Shown here: in pieces, positions 33,754-42,337 of the stretch | How positions within the stretch are numbered: the first letter of the stretch is position 1 | How the letters are laid out: each line of letters starts with the position of its first letter | Source of the DNA: PFJX01 sp963713085 | GTDB lineage: Bacteria > Pseudomonadota > Gammaproteobacteria > Burkholderiales > Thiobacillaceae | Length of the DNA stretch: 64,000 nucleotides | Direction of reading: 5' to 3' | Assembly (NCBI GenBank): GCA_963713085.1 | Contig: CAVQKQ010000022.1 | Location: forward strand, 62,001 to 126,000 | Notes under the pieces: generated by a model | The model's input: the letters and a program-made list of their open reading frames with translations, nothing else | Told to the model about the DNA's origin: nothing | The model's database searches: none | Position numbers and translations under genes: made by a program

Positions 33754-35064
33754 TCAGCCCTTCGCCGCCAACGCCGCCTCCAGCTCCGCAATCCGTTTCT
33801 TCAGCAGATTCACGTTCTGCTGGCGGGTGGCGATGGCCACGTCCAGGCCGGCGGTGAGCCAGGCGAGCCACTGGTCCATGCCTTCGCCGTGGGTGGCGGA
33901 GATCTGCATCACCTCCAGCCTGGGGTTAACCCGGCGGGCGTATTCGATGCAGCGGTGCACGTCGAAGCTCAGGTGGGGCAGCAGGTCCACCTTGTTCAGG
34001 ATCATCAGGTCGGCGGCGTTGAACATGTCGGGATACTTGAGGGGTTTGTCCTCGCCCTCGGTCACCGACAGGATCACCACCTTGTGGGCTTCGCCCAGGT
34101 CAAAGGCGGCGGGGCAGACCAGGTTGCCTACGTTCTCGATCATCAGCAGGCTGTCGTCGGGCAGGGCCAGGCGCTCCAGGGCGTGGCCCACCATGTGGGC
34201 GTCCAGGTGGCAGCCCTTGCCGGTGTTGACCTGGATGGCGGCGGCGCCGGTGGCGCGGATGCGGTCGGCGTCGTTGCTGGTCTGCTGGTCGCCCTCCACC
34301 ACCGCCACGGGGAACCTTTCCTTGAGCATCTCGATGGTCTTCACCAGCAGGGTGGTCTTGCCGGAGCCGGGACTGGATACCAGGTTGACGGCGAAGATGC
34401 CGTGCTCGGCGAAGTGCTTGCGGTTACCGTCCGCATAGCGGTTGTTCTTGCCCAGGATGTCCTGCTCGATCTGGACCATGCGCTCCTGGCTCATGCCCGG
34501 GGCGTGGGCATGGGCCGGACCCATGCCGTAGTGCAGATCATGGCCTTGGTCCTGGAGTTGGCCATGGTCGTGTTCGTGACCGGGGTGGGCACCGTGCATC
34601 TCCGCCGAAGTGTGGGCATGGTCGTGGGGCGAATGGGCGACGTGAAGGTGATCGTGGCCGTGGCCCGCCTCGGCGTGATCGTGGTCATGGGCATGTTCAT
34701 GGCCGTGGCTGTGCTCGTGGGGATGGAGGTGGCTGTGCACCATGCCGCCACCATGGCTGTGTTCGTGCTCATGAAAATGCTCATGGCCATGGGCGTGCTG
34801 GTGTTCGTGTTGATGCCCAGGGGCTTGGCTGTCGCCGTGAACAGGGTCGTGGGGCACCGCGGCGGCATGGAGGGCGTCATTGCCATGGTCGTGTTCCACG
34901 TGATCGTGCTGGTGCTCGTGGGGGTGGGCATGGCTGTGCACGCTGCCGTCGGCATGGGTGTGGGGATGTTCGTGCTCGTGGCCGTGGGGGTGGTCATGAG
35001 GATGCTCGTGGTCATGGCCCTCGATCTTGGTTTCACCCTGGCCGCAGCCGCAGACGGTACACAT
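33754..35064 (-). CDS. hypB: Nickel insertion GTPase HypB with an extreme histidine-rich domain
   Basis: A 436-residue GTPase that delivers nickel to the hydrogenase large subunit with HypA. The N-terminus has the CxxCGC nickel site (MCTVCGCG). Residues 17-190 are a histidine-rich region with about 62 His, mostly in alternating H-x repeats, able to store nickel. The GTPase domain from about 191 shows P-loop SSPGSGKTTLL, VEGDQQTSNDADR, VGNLVCPA and NKVDLLP. Family members range from no His tail to about 20-30 His; this one is unusually long. It lies 17 bp after hypA. Confidence 0.97.
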   Translation of the reverse strand: MCTVCGCGQGETKIEGHDHEHPHDHPHGHEHEHPHTHADGSVHSHAHPHEHQHDHVEHDHGNDALHAAAVPHDPVHGDSQAPGHQHEHQHAHGHEHFHEHEHSHGGGMVHSHLHPHEHSHGHEHAHDHDHAEAGHGHDHLHVAHSPHDHAHTSAEMHGAHPGHEHDHGQLQDQGHDLHYGMGPAHAHAPGMSQERMVQIEQDILGKNNRYADGNRKHFAEHGIFAVNLVSSPGSGKTTLLVKTIEMLKERFPVAVVEGDQQTSNDADRIRATGAAAIQVNTGKGCHLDAHMVGHALERLALPDDSLLMIENVGNLVCPAAFDLGEAHKVVILSVTEGEDKPLKYPDMFNAADLMILNKVDLLPHLSFDVHRCIEYARRVNPRLEVMQISATHGEGMDQWLAWLTAGLDVAIATRQQNVNLLKKRIAELEAALAAKG

Positions 35065-35081
35065 GTTCTGACTCCTGAAAA

Positions 35082-35423
35082 TTACTCGACCAACAAATCC
35101 TTGACCCGCATCTCGGTGCCGCCGGTGGCCTGGACCTGGTAGCTGCCGCAGAGGGGACAGGCATCGTACAGGGCATTCACGGCCACCGTTTCGCCGCAGC
35201 CCAGGCAGTAGCCCTGTCCGCGGATGTGCTGCAATTCCACTTTAGCGCCGTCGGCGACGCTGTCCTTCAAAACCACGTCCAGGCAAAAACTCAGGGCCTC
35301 GATCTCCACGCCGGACAGGGCGCCGATCTCCAGCCGCACTTCCGTCACCCGCTTGAAACCCTGCCGGGCGGCGGCGTCTTCGACGATCTGAAGAATGCCT
35401 TCCGCCAGGGACATCTCATGCAT
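35082..35423 (-). CDS. hypA: Hydrogenase nickel incorporation protein HypA
   Basis: A 113-residue nickel metallochaperone. The N-terminal MHEMSLAEG keeps the His2 nickel ligand, and two CxxC motifs (CLGC and CPLC) form the structural zinc site. The ATG at 35423 is fixed by the conserved MHEMSL start; a longer frame upstream is a shadow of hoxV. It works with HypB, encoded next. Confidence 0.96.
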   Translation of the reverse strand: MHEMSLAEGILQIVEDAAARQGFKRVTEVRLEIGALSGVEIEALSFCLDVVLKDSVADGAKVELQHIRGQGYCLGCGETVAVNALYDACPLCGSYQVQATGGTEMRVKDLLVE

Positions 35424-35431
35424 AAGCCACC

Positions 35432-36520
35432 TCAAAGCACCTCGACGCCATAGGCCACGCAGGGGTCCAGGGATTGGGCCACCAGGCGGGCCCGGTCCAG
35501 AAGATCGTCGCCGGGAGCCAAACCCATCAATGACTGTGCGAGGGCGCCGGCGGAATGGAAGTTCCACTCCGTGGGGGCGACGATGCGATAGTCCCCGACC
35601 CGATAGTTCTCCAGGCGCACCACGTGGATCAACAGGCCCCGGGAGGTTTCCACGGCGGCCACGCCGGTATTGTCACCCAAGGGCCGGGCCCGCACTACCG
35701 GGAAACCGCCGCCGCGCAGGCGCCTGGGCAGGCGCGCCAGCTCCAGCAGACGGGCCAGCAGGCGCGCACCGCTTCCTCGACCCCGCTCGGCGATCCATTC
35801 CGCCAGCAGGGGCTGCTCCAGATTACGGGCCAGGGCACCGGTTTCGGCGGGTCGGCCATGCCGGAGCGGGCGGGCGCAGAAATCGGCGTCATCCATGGCC
35901 GACCCGGCCAGCTCGGCAAAGGCCGCCTCTTCGAGATACTCCAGGCTGGGCAGCAGATCGAGGCTGCACGAGCCGATATCCGCGCCCCGGCCCAGGCCGG
36001 CGAACAGGCTGGCCGGCAGGGTCCCGCCCTGGAAACACCAGTCATCAAAACCGGCCAGGTCCCGTTCGAGCCAGGCCTCGGGCGGTTCGCCGAGAAAATG
36101 TTCCTCCAGCAAGGTTTCCAGAACACCGGCAAAATCCGCCGGATCGGCTGGTCCCCGGCGCAGGGCCAGCAGGCCGGGCATGTCGGGTTCAAGGCCGGCC
36201 TGTTCCGGCCAGTTCAGGAGCAGGCGCCAGGCGTGTTCCTGGGCCAGTTCGGCCAGCACCCGGGCCTCCCGCTCCTCCATTGTCGTCTCGTCGGCGGTCT
36301 CGTCCCGGGCCGCCGCGCATGCGGCCTGGGCCGCGACCCGTTGGGCCTTGCCGCATAGGCTGAAGATCAGACCCGCCAGCTCGGCGGCCTCTTCGGGGGT
36401 GCGTCCCGCCATGAGGCGCTGGGCGAGCTGGGGTCGGGAGGAACGGATCTCCACCCCGGCCGGGCCGGCGACACCCCGCCTGAGGATGATGTCGATGCGG
36501 CCTTCCAGATCGGCGCTCAC
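35432..36520 (-). CDS. hoxV: Hydrogenase assembly scaffold HoxV (HupK)
   Basis: A 362-residue protein distantly related to the hydrogenase large subunit, which in R. eutropha acts as a scaffold for the Fe(CN)2CO cofactor. An N-terminal FSLCGKAQ and a C-terminal QSLDPCVAYGVEVL echo the two cysteine motifs of the large subunit with some Cys lost. It also keeps the APTEWNFHSAGAL pattern seen in large subunits. It overlaps hoxT by four bases. Confidence 0.9.
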   Translation of the reverse strand: MSADLEGRIDIILRRGVAGPAGVEIRSSRPQLAQRLMAGRTPEEAAELAGLIFSLCGKAQRVAAQAACAAARDETADETTMEEREARVLAELAQEHAWRLLLNWPEQAGLEPDMPGLLALRRGPADPADFAGVLETLLEEHFLGEPPEAWLERDLAGFDDWCFQGGTLPASLFAGLGRGADIGSCSLDLLPSLEYLEEAAFAELAGSAMDDADFCARPLRHGRPAETGALARNLEQPLLAEWIAERGRGSGARLLARLLELARLPRRLRGGGFPVVRARPLGDNTGVAAVETSRGLLIHVVRLENYRVGDYRIVAPTEWNFHSAGALAQSLMGLAPGDDLLDRARLVAQSLDPCVAYGVEVL

Positions 36521-37059
36521 GGGACCTTCCTCATGAGCGTTTTTCCTTGGGCAGAAGGGCGCTCAGAAATCCGCGCCGGCTCACGGGGGCCTCGAGTTTC
36601 TCGCTGAAGGCCGTCGGGCGGTTTGCCTGCCCGGTCCGACGGCGCAGGCCGGGCCGGGTCGAACAGTTCCTCCAGAACGGCCAGGGCCACCTCCCGGGCA
36701 TTGGCCTGGTCTGGGAAATCGAACATGGGGGAGAACAGGGAGCTGGACAGGTAGGGGCCGATGGATTCCTCCGAGGCGGTGAGGAATTCATAGTTTCCGG
36801 AAGGCAATTCCAGGACTTGCCTGGTGCCGCTGGCCCCGACCGCCCAATCAACCGCGGCGCTGGGCAGGCAGATCAGGTTCATGAACCAGGGCGTGATCAG
36901 CACGCCAATGGTGTCGCCGCGCCAGGCGCGAAACCCCACCGCCTCCACCTCGAGCTTGCGGTTGAGGATGGGCACATCCGCCATGCGGGTGGCGGCAATG
37001 TCGCGAAACACCGCCTCCAGGCGAAGGGCGGCGGCATCCACTGGAGAGATATCAATCAT
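36517..37059 (-). CDS. hoxT: Hydrogenase assembly chaperone HoxT (HybE family)
   Basis: A 180-residue HybE-family chaperone for the small subunit or its Tat export. The conserved stretch GFRAWRGDTIGVLITPWFMN followed by LICLP lies at about residues 40-65. The ATG at 37059 overlaps the rubredoxin stop by eight bases. The C-terminal third is proline- and arginine-rich and poorly conserved. Confidence 0.88.
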   Translation of the reverse strand: MIDISPVDAAALRLEAVFRDIAATRMADVPILNRKLEVEAVGFRAWRGDTIGVLITPWFMNLICLPSAAVDWAVGASGTRQVLELPSGNYEFLTASEESIGPYLSSSLFSPMFDFPDQANAREVALAVLEELFDPARPAPSDRAGKPPDGLQRETRGPREPARISERPSAQGKTLMRKVP

Positions 37060-37288
37060 CCAGCACCATGAATTGCTCCCGGGCGCCGTCGCAATTGGGA
37101 CAATGCCAATGGCTGGGCAATTCGGAGAAGGGGGTGCCGGGCGGCACCTGCCAGACCGGGTCGCCCATGGCCGGATCGTAGACATACCAGCAGATCTTGC
37201 ATTCCAGCCGTGCGCCCGGGGGAAGCCGGCTCAAATCGCCGAGGAAGGAGCCTTCGAAGGTGGCCATGGAGGAAGCGATTCCATTCAT
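37052..37288 (-). CDS. hoxR: Rubredoxin HoxR (HupI)
   Basis: A 78-residue rubredoxin-like protein with CKIC and CPNC iron-binding pairs and the typical YVYDPAMGDP segment. In R. eutropha HoxR helps make the unusual proximal 4Fe-3S cluster under oxygen. The ATG at 37288 is chosen; a GTG six bases earlier is also in frame. The N-terminal extension of about 25 residues before the first CxxC is usual for hydrogenase-linked rubredoxins. Confidence 0.92.
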   Translation of the reverse strand: MNGIASSMATFEGSFLGDLSRLPPGARLECKICWYVYDPAMGDPVWQVPPGTPFSELPSHWHCPNCDGAREQFMVLDD

Positions 37289-37410
37289 ATGCACTGCAAC
37301 ATATTGAGCCCCGGCCGCCGGTTTGTCTTCCCCTTTACGATTGGGGGATTAAGCCAGCTTTCGCGGCCCCGGATCGGACGGCTGCCGCCATCCCTGGCAA
37401 TGCGCCGATC

Positions 37411-38283
37411 TCAGCCGATCCACTCCAGCACCTCGGCCAGGCGCCCGGCGCTGTCTTCCAGGTCCTCGGCGGCGGCCCGAGCCACTTCCGGCACATCGGT
37501 GATCTCGATGGTGTTGAGGATGAGGACGTCCTGGGAGTTGAAATACTGTACCCACCAGACCCTGGCCACACCGGTGGCCGTGATGCGGCAATTGCCGTAT
37601 CCGCGGGACAGGATGGACACCCCGCCCCGGCCCAGGGCCTGGTCGAGATAGATGCCGTCCTCCGGGCTGAACGGCAGCAGGGACAGGTTGATGACATGGG
37701 CCGGGTCTTCGGCCCGGGCCACCCGATCCGTGATCTCAGCCAGCAGGGCCGGCGCACTGGCCAGGCCGGGGAAGGACTGAACCGCGGCGCCGAGGTCCGA
37801 AGCCATAGACAAACCCCGAGCCAAACCCTGTGCCGACGGCGACCTCGCCTGACGCACGGCGCCAGGGATCTCGCCCACCTCGATCCAGCTCAGGGTTTCC
37901 TGCCCATCCAGGCTCTTTCTCGTGATGCGCCAGAGCCCCGCGAACACGCTCTCCTGAATGCGTAGGTGCCCCTCCGGCTCATCCACCTGTATGCTGACCT
38001 CGCCCTCCCCCAATACCTGGTCGAGCAGGGTCCGCTCGGTCGGCTCCAGATGGCTGATCGCCAGGGTGAAACCGGATTGTCCCGATTGCCCGCTGGTCAG
38101 CGCCTCCAGCAATTCGTCCAGTATTTCCCGTACCTGGCGCGCCCCAGCCATCTCTTCCGGCTCGGGCATGACGGGGGCCTGGTAGGTGCGCATGTCGCTG
38201 GGCATGGGCAGGTAATCCGGGGCATCCGATTCCTGCCGGGAGCCGGGACCCAGGGCGACCACGGGGATGGGGAAACTGTTCAT
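37411..38283 (-). CDS. hoxQ: Hydrogenase maturation factor HoxQ (HupH/HyaF family)
   Basis: A 290-residue HupH family protein, which with HoxO protects the small subunit precursor during cluster insertion. Two internal repeats of the HupH_C domain are suggested by the parallel phrases EGEVSIQV and RGGVSILSR, each followed by a WRI or VWWVQYFN strand. The ATG at 38283 is clear. It lies 122 bp before hoxR, the widest gap in this part. Confidence 0.92.
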   Translation of the reverse strand: MNSFPIPVVALGPGSRQESDAPDYLPMPSDMRTYQAPVMPEPEEMAGARQVREILDELLEALTSGQSGQSGFTLAISHLEPTERTLLDQVLGEGEVSIQVDEPEGHLRIQESVFAGLWRITRKSLDGQETLSWIEVGEIPGAVRQARSPSAQGLARGLSMASDLGAAVQSFPGLASAPALLAEITDRVARAEDPAHVINLSLLPFSPEDGIYLDQALGRGGVSILSRGYGNCRITATGVARVWWVQYFNSQDVLILNTIEITDVPEVARAAAEDLEDSAGRLAEVLEWIG

Positions 38284-38307
38284 TGCGGGCTCCTTGATGG
38301 CGGGGTT

Positions 38308-38742
38308 TCAGTGACAGGCGGCCGGCGCGGGGGCGGCGACGCCGATGGACGGGGGCCTGCCGGCGGGCGTGGCCAGCAATTCCAGGACGCGGGCGATGTA
38401 GACGGACCAATCCTGAATGCCCGGGATCACGCCCACGTAGGCCCCGTCCCGCAGGAACACCAGGCTGGGCCAGCGGGTCAGGCCGTAGCGGGCCTGCATG
38501 GCCGGCTCCAGGGCGCGTGCCGCCACCGCCACCCGGAACCGGCCGGGAAATGTGCGCAGCAGTTCCGGCAGCACCACGGCCACATCCAGGCACTCGGGAT
38601 ACTGGACGGGGTCGCCGCCGCAAAAGATCACCGCGTCGCCGGGGGCGTCGTCGAATGCCTCCACCAGACGTTCGTCGTCCAGCAGCGGGTAGCCGAATTC
38701 GTCGATCAGTCTTGCAACCAGGGGATGTGGCTGGGGAATCAT
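38308..38742 (-). CDS. hoxO: Hydrogenase chaperone HoxO (HupG/HyaE family)
   Basis: A 144-residue thioredoxin-fold protein without the redox CxxC pair, as usual for HyaE/HupG chaperones that bind the Tat signal of the small subunit. Conserved parts are VIFCGGDPVQYPECLDVAVV and GLTRWPSLVFLRDG. Its ATG overlaps the hoxL stop by four bases. Confidence 0.92.
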   Translation of the reverse strand: MIPQPHPLVARLIDEFGYPLLDDERLVEAFDDAPGDAVIFCGGDPVQYPECLDVAVVLPELLRTFPGRFRVAVAARALEPAMQARYGLTRWPSLVFLRDGAYVGVIPGIQDWSVYIARVLELLATPAGRPPSIGVAAPAPAACH

Positions 38743-39053
38743 GAAGCGCTTCCTCTCAAATGGGGGGGGAGTTCCGGAGTGCGGCCGATCAGGTCCGCGA
38801 AGTGGCGATCCAGGTCGCCGGCCTGCAACTCACCGGCCATGACCGCTTCCAGGCCATCCAGGGCGGCATTGATCAGGGCCGCCGACTCGGCATCGATGAC
38901 TTCCCGGGCAGCGTCGATGAAACTCAGCAGCCAGGTGCCGGCCGCCTGCTCGCCGACCAGGGAAAGGTCCAGACGGCGAATGCCGCCCCGGCCCCGGCAC
39001 AAGGCGGTGAAGCCCTGGCACTCGATCACCTGCATGGGGATGCCCAGGCACAT
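38739..39053 (-). CDS. hoxL: HypC-like chaperone HoxL (HupF)
   Basis: A 104-residue HypC/HupF family protein starting MCLGIPMQVIE, with the essential Cys2. It is specific for the membrane-bound hydrogenase and acts with HoxV in cofactor transfer. The ATG at 39053 is fixed by the conserved start. The C-terminal extension beyond the HypC core is typical of HupF. Confidence 0.94.
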   Translation of the reverse strand: MCLGIPMQVIECQGFTALCRGRGGIRRLDLSLVGEQAAGTWLLSFIDAAREVIDAESAALINAALDGLEAVMAGELQAGDLDRHFADLIGRTPELPPHLRGSAS

Positions 39054-39069
39054 CAGCGTCGCCCTCCCA

Positions 39070-39735
39070 TCACAGAAACCGTCCGTCGCCGAAGCGGCAG
39101 GCCTGGTCCGCGCCGGGACGCTGGACCTCATAGACGGTCATGTCCAGGGAATCCAGGGTGATGCGCTCCCCGTCGTCGGGCGGGGCCTCGCGGCGTAGGG
39201 GTTGGGCATTCCAGATGCGCAGGAATACCAGGGCCATGTCCGTGGCTTCCGGCAAGCGGGCCTTGACCGTATCCGTCAAGCTGCCGCCGTAGTCTTCCAG
39301 CATTGCCGGTTGGATGCCGACCAGGACAATGTTCTCCGGCTGCCAGCCGCGCAGGTAGGCGACCGACAGCACCTCCTGGAATCCGGTCTGGTGCAGACTC
39401 ATCTTCTTGGCGCCCATGAAGGCGGGCACCGCCTCGTCCTGGACGATCTTCAGGGTGCCGGGTTCCAGTCCGTAGTCCACCGCATCGAAAATCAGCAGCC
39501 GTTTGCAGTGCTCCACGAAGGGCAGCAGGTACAGACCCTGGGTGCCGCCGTCCAGCAGGCGCACCCTGGGGCCGAACCGCCAGCCCGTGTGCAGACGTTC
39601 CAGGGCGCGGATGCCGAAGCCCTCGTCGGCCCACAGCAGGTTGCCGATGCCCAGGACCAGGATGTCGCAGTCGTAGTCCGGCTCATCCACGGCGCCGGGG
39701 CTCACGGTATCGGGGTTCAAGGCGTTGGGGTTCAA
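39070..39735 (-). CDS. hoxM: Hydrogenase maturation endopeptidase HoxM (HupD)
   Basis: A 221-residue nickel-dependent endopeptidase that trims the C-terminal peptide of HoxG after nickel insertion. The metal ligands are expected in DEGFG (Glu), FDAVDYG (Asp) and MSLHQTG (His), all present. GIGNLLWADEGFG is the family signature. The N-terminus carries an extra 20 residues before the fold. It overlaps hoxZ by four bases. Confidence 0.94.
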   Translation of the reverse strand: MNPNALNPDTVSPGAVDEPDYDCDILVLGIGNLLWADEGFGIRALERLHTGWRFGPRVRLLDGGTQGLYLLPFVEHCKRLLIFDAVDYGLEPGTLKIVQDEAVPAFMGAKKMSLHQTGFQEVLSVAYLRGWQPENIVLVGIQPAMLEDYGGSLTDTVKARLPEATDMALVFLRIWNAQPLRREAPPDDGERITLDSLDMTVYEVQRPGADQACRFGDGRFL

Positions 39736-40448
39736 GGCTTATCGTCCTTGAACATGCGCCAGCCGGAAATCATGGTGGAGACGATGCTCTGGCGCGACAT
39801 GATGTCTTCACGGATGGCCACGTAGATGTGCATCAGCACAAAAAAAAGGATCCCCCACATGCCCAGGTGGTGCCAGGTATGCACGTCCTGACTTTGGCCG
39901 AACAGCGGAATCACCCACGAGCTGAACAGGACATTGGCCCAGCTGCCCGCCTGGTCGCCCTCGCCGTAGAGGGCGAAGCCGGTGACGATCATGAACACGA
40001 GGGTAGTGAAAAAGATGGAGAACATGGCGAGCTGGGCCAGGGGATTGTGACCCACATACTTCTTCGGGTTCCGCTCCAGAAACAGATACCAGCGCATTTC
40101 GAACAGTACTTCCTTCCACCAGCCGCCGTTGAAGATGGGCAGCACGAACAACTGCCGGGCATGGTGGTTGCCCACAAAGGCCCAGTAAATCCGGCCCAGC
40201 AGGGCCGCCAGCAGGACGTAGCCGGCGGCGAAATGGGCGAAGCGTATGTAGCCGAACAGGAAATTCGCGCTGGCTTCCCCGGGCCGGGTGGCGGGCGGAC
40301 TGCCGATGAAATAGCCGGTCACGGCAAGCACGGTGATGCACAGGGCGGTGACCCAGTGCCATAAGCGAACCGGCGCTTCGTAGACATAAACCGCCTTGAC
40401 CGCCTGCCCGTGGGCGGCTGCTTCCTGCATATCTTGGGCTGATAGCAT
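39732..40448 (-). CDS. hoxZ: Hydrogenase cytochrome b subunit HoxZ (HupC)
   Basis: A 238-residue dihaem membrane cytochrome b that passes electrons from the hydrogenase to quinone. Four membrane helices are seen, with haem-ligand histidines in VRLWHWVTALC, RFAHFAAGYVLL and DVHTWHHLGMWG. The ATG follows the GGAGACAG-type sequence at about 40460. The gene lies 80 bp downstream of hoxG. Confidence 0.95.
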   Translation of the reverse strand: MLSAQDMQEAAAHGQAVKAVYVYEAPVRLWHWVTALCITVLAVTGYFIGSPPATRPGEASANFLFGYIRFAHFAAGYVLLAALLGRIYWAFVGNHHARQLFVLPIFNGGWWKEVLFEMRWYLFLERNPKKYVGHNPLAQLAMFSIFFTTLVFMIVTGFALYGEGDQAGSWANVLFSSWVIPLFGQSQDVHTWHHLGMWGILFFVLMHIYVAIREDIMSRQSIVSTMISGWRMFKDDKP

Positions 40449-40528
40449 TTCTGTCTCCTAGTTGAATGGCGGAGGTGACGCCGGCCGGGATTCGCGGCGC
40501 GTCGTCGAGTCGCCTTCGATTGCGGTCC

Positions 40529-42328
40529 TCATCTCACCCTCACCCGGGTCATCTCCTCCCCGTCAGGTGCCATTACATGGGTGGAGCAGGCCAGGCAGGG
40601 GTCGAAGCTATGCAGGGTGCGCAGGATCTCCAGGGGCTGGTCGGCCTTGGCCAGGGGGGTGTTCATCAGGCTGGCCTCGAAGGCGCCGATCTGGCCCTTG
40701 GTATCGCGGGGGCTGCCGTTCCAGGTGGTGGGCACCACGCACTGGTAGTTGTCGATGCGGGTGTCCTTGATGCGGATCCAATGGGCCAACGATCCGCGCG
40801 GGGCCTCGGTGAAGCCCACCCCCTTGGCCTCCTTGGGCCAGGTGGACGGTTCCCACTTTTCCACGTTGGCGGTGGCCAGATCGCCGGCCTTCAGGTTGGC
40901 CATCAGCTTGTCCTGGAAGTAGCGCATCTTGTGGGCCGCCCAGGAGGCCTCCAGGCCTCGGGCGGCGGTGCGTCCCAGAGTGGAGAACAGGGCCGTCAGG
41001 GGTAGGCCCAGGTCCTTGAGCACCTTGTCGACGGGCTCCTTGAACTCGGGCTTGTTCTGCACGTAGCCGATGATCCAGCGGGCCAGCGGGCCGACTTCCA
41101 TGGCGTTGCCGCGCCAGCGTGGGGCCTTGATCCAGGAGTACTTGCCGCCCTCGTCGATCTGCTCGATGCGGGTGGAGGTGCCTTTGGCGTTCTTGCCGAG
41201 CTCGTAGTGGGGCTCGGTCACGCCGTCCCAGGGGTGCAGGCCCTTGCCGACGCTGTTGCCACCTTCGTACCTGAACCAGGAGTGGTCTACGAATTCCTGG
41301 ATCTGCTCCGGGTCCCGCAGGTCCACTTCGTGTACCTTGGACAGGTCCCCGTTGATGATGGCACCTCGCGGCAGCATCAGGTTGGCTTCCGAGTAGTCGT
41401 TGGCATGGTCCGGTATGTCGCCGTAGGACATGACGCTTCTGGAGGACAGGCCGCCGCCGAAGGTCCAGTCCTTGTAGAAGCTGGCGATGGCCAGCAGATC
41501 GGGGATATATACGTTGTCGATGAAGTCGATGGTGCGGTCGATGATGCTGGACACCAGGTTCAGCCGCTCCATGTTCACCGCCCCCACGGCGCCCACCTCG
41601 TCCACGTTGATGGCGCAGGGCACGCCGCCCACCAGCCAGTTGGGATGGGGGTTCTTGCCGCCGTAGACGGTGTGGATCTTGACGATCTCCTTCTGGAAAT
41701 CCAGGGCCTCAAGGTAATGGGTCACCGCCATCAGGTTGGCCTCGGGCGGCAGCTTGTAGGCCGGGTTGCCCCAGTAGCCGTTCATGAACGGGCCCAGCTG
41801 GCCGGATTCCACAAATTTCTTCAGCCGGTTCTGTACGTCGCGGAAATAGCCGGGGGAGGACAGGGGCCAGGAGGAGATGCTCTGGGCCAGCTCCGAGGTC
41901 TTCTTGGGGTCCGCCTTGAGGGCACTGACCACGTCCACCCAGTCCAGTGCGTGCAGGTGATAGAAGTGCACCAGGTGATCGTGGGATTGCAAGGTCAGCT
42001 GCATGATGTTGCGGATGCTGTTGGCGTTCTCCGGGATCTTGATCGCCAGGGCATCTTCCACGGCACGCACCGAGGTGAGGGCGTGAGTGCCGGTGCAGAC
42101 GCCGCAGATGCGCTCGGTGAATGCCCAGGCGTCGCGCGGATCGCGACCCTTGAGGATGACCTCCAGGCCTCGCCACATGGTGCCGGTGGAGACCGCGTTG
42201 CGGATCACGTTGTTGCTGTCCAGGTTCACTTCCACCCGCATGTGGCCTTCGATTCGGGTAACCGGGTCGACGACCACCCGCTTGCCGGAGTCATCGAGCT
42301 TGAATCCTTGAGTTTCGTACGCGCTCAT
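40529..42328 (-). CDS. hoxG: Membrane-bound [NiFe]-hydrogenase large subunit HoxG (HupL)
   Basis: A 599-residue catalytic subunit. The active-site cysteines lie in ERICGVCTGTHA and DPCLACSTH. The C-terminal peptide VMAPDGEEMTRVRVR follows the last motif and is the part removed by HoxM. KAPRWRGNAMEVGPLARW and VPTTWNGSPRD are further family signatures. It has no signal peptide; export occurs with HoxK by the Tat route. It is nine bases downstream of hoxK. Confidence 0.98.
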   Translation of the reverse strand: MSAYETQGFKLDDSGKRVVVDPVTRIEGHMRVEVNLDSNNVIRNAVSTGTMWRGLEVILKGRDPRDAWAFTERICGVCTGTHALTSVRAVEDALAIKIPENANSIRNIMQLTLQSHDHLVHFYHLHALDWVDVVSALKADPKKTSELAQSISSWPLSSPGYFRDVQNRLKKFVESGQLGPFMNGYWGNPAYKLPPEANLMAVTHYLEALDFQKEIVKIHTVYGGKNPHPNWLVGGVPCAINVDEVGAVGAVNMERLNLVSSIIDRTIDFIDNVYIPDLLAIASFYKDWTFGGGLSSRSVMSYGDIPDHANDYSEANLMLPRGAIINGDLSKVHEVDLRDPEQIQEFVDHSWFRYEGGNSVGKGLHPWDGVTEPHYELGKNAKGTSTRIEQIDEGGKYSWIKAPRWRGNAMEVGPLARWIIGYVQNKPEFKEPVDKVLKDLGLPLTALFSTLGRTAARGLEASWAAHKMRYFQDKLMANLKAGDLATANVEKWEPSTWPKEAKGVGFTEAPRGSLAHWIRIKDTRIDNYQCVVPTTWNGSPRDTKGQIGAFEASLMNTPLAKADQPLEILRTLHSFDPCLACSTHVMAPDGEEMTRVRVR

Positions 42329-42337
42329 GGTCGTTCC

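Noticed and set aside
34500..35050. Tandem repeat in hypB as a CRISPR or minisatellite
   Set aside because: The repeats are degenerate His-x codons within the HypB frame, without spacers or regular units.
33889..35142. 417-codon hydrophobic open frame opposite hypB
   Set aside because: The Val/Met/Gly-rich sequence is the reverse reading of the His-codon repeats, not a membrane protein.
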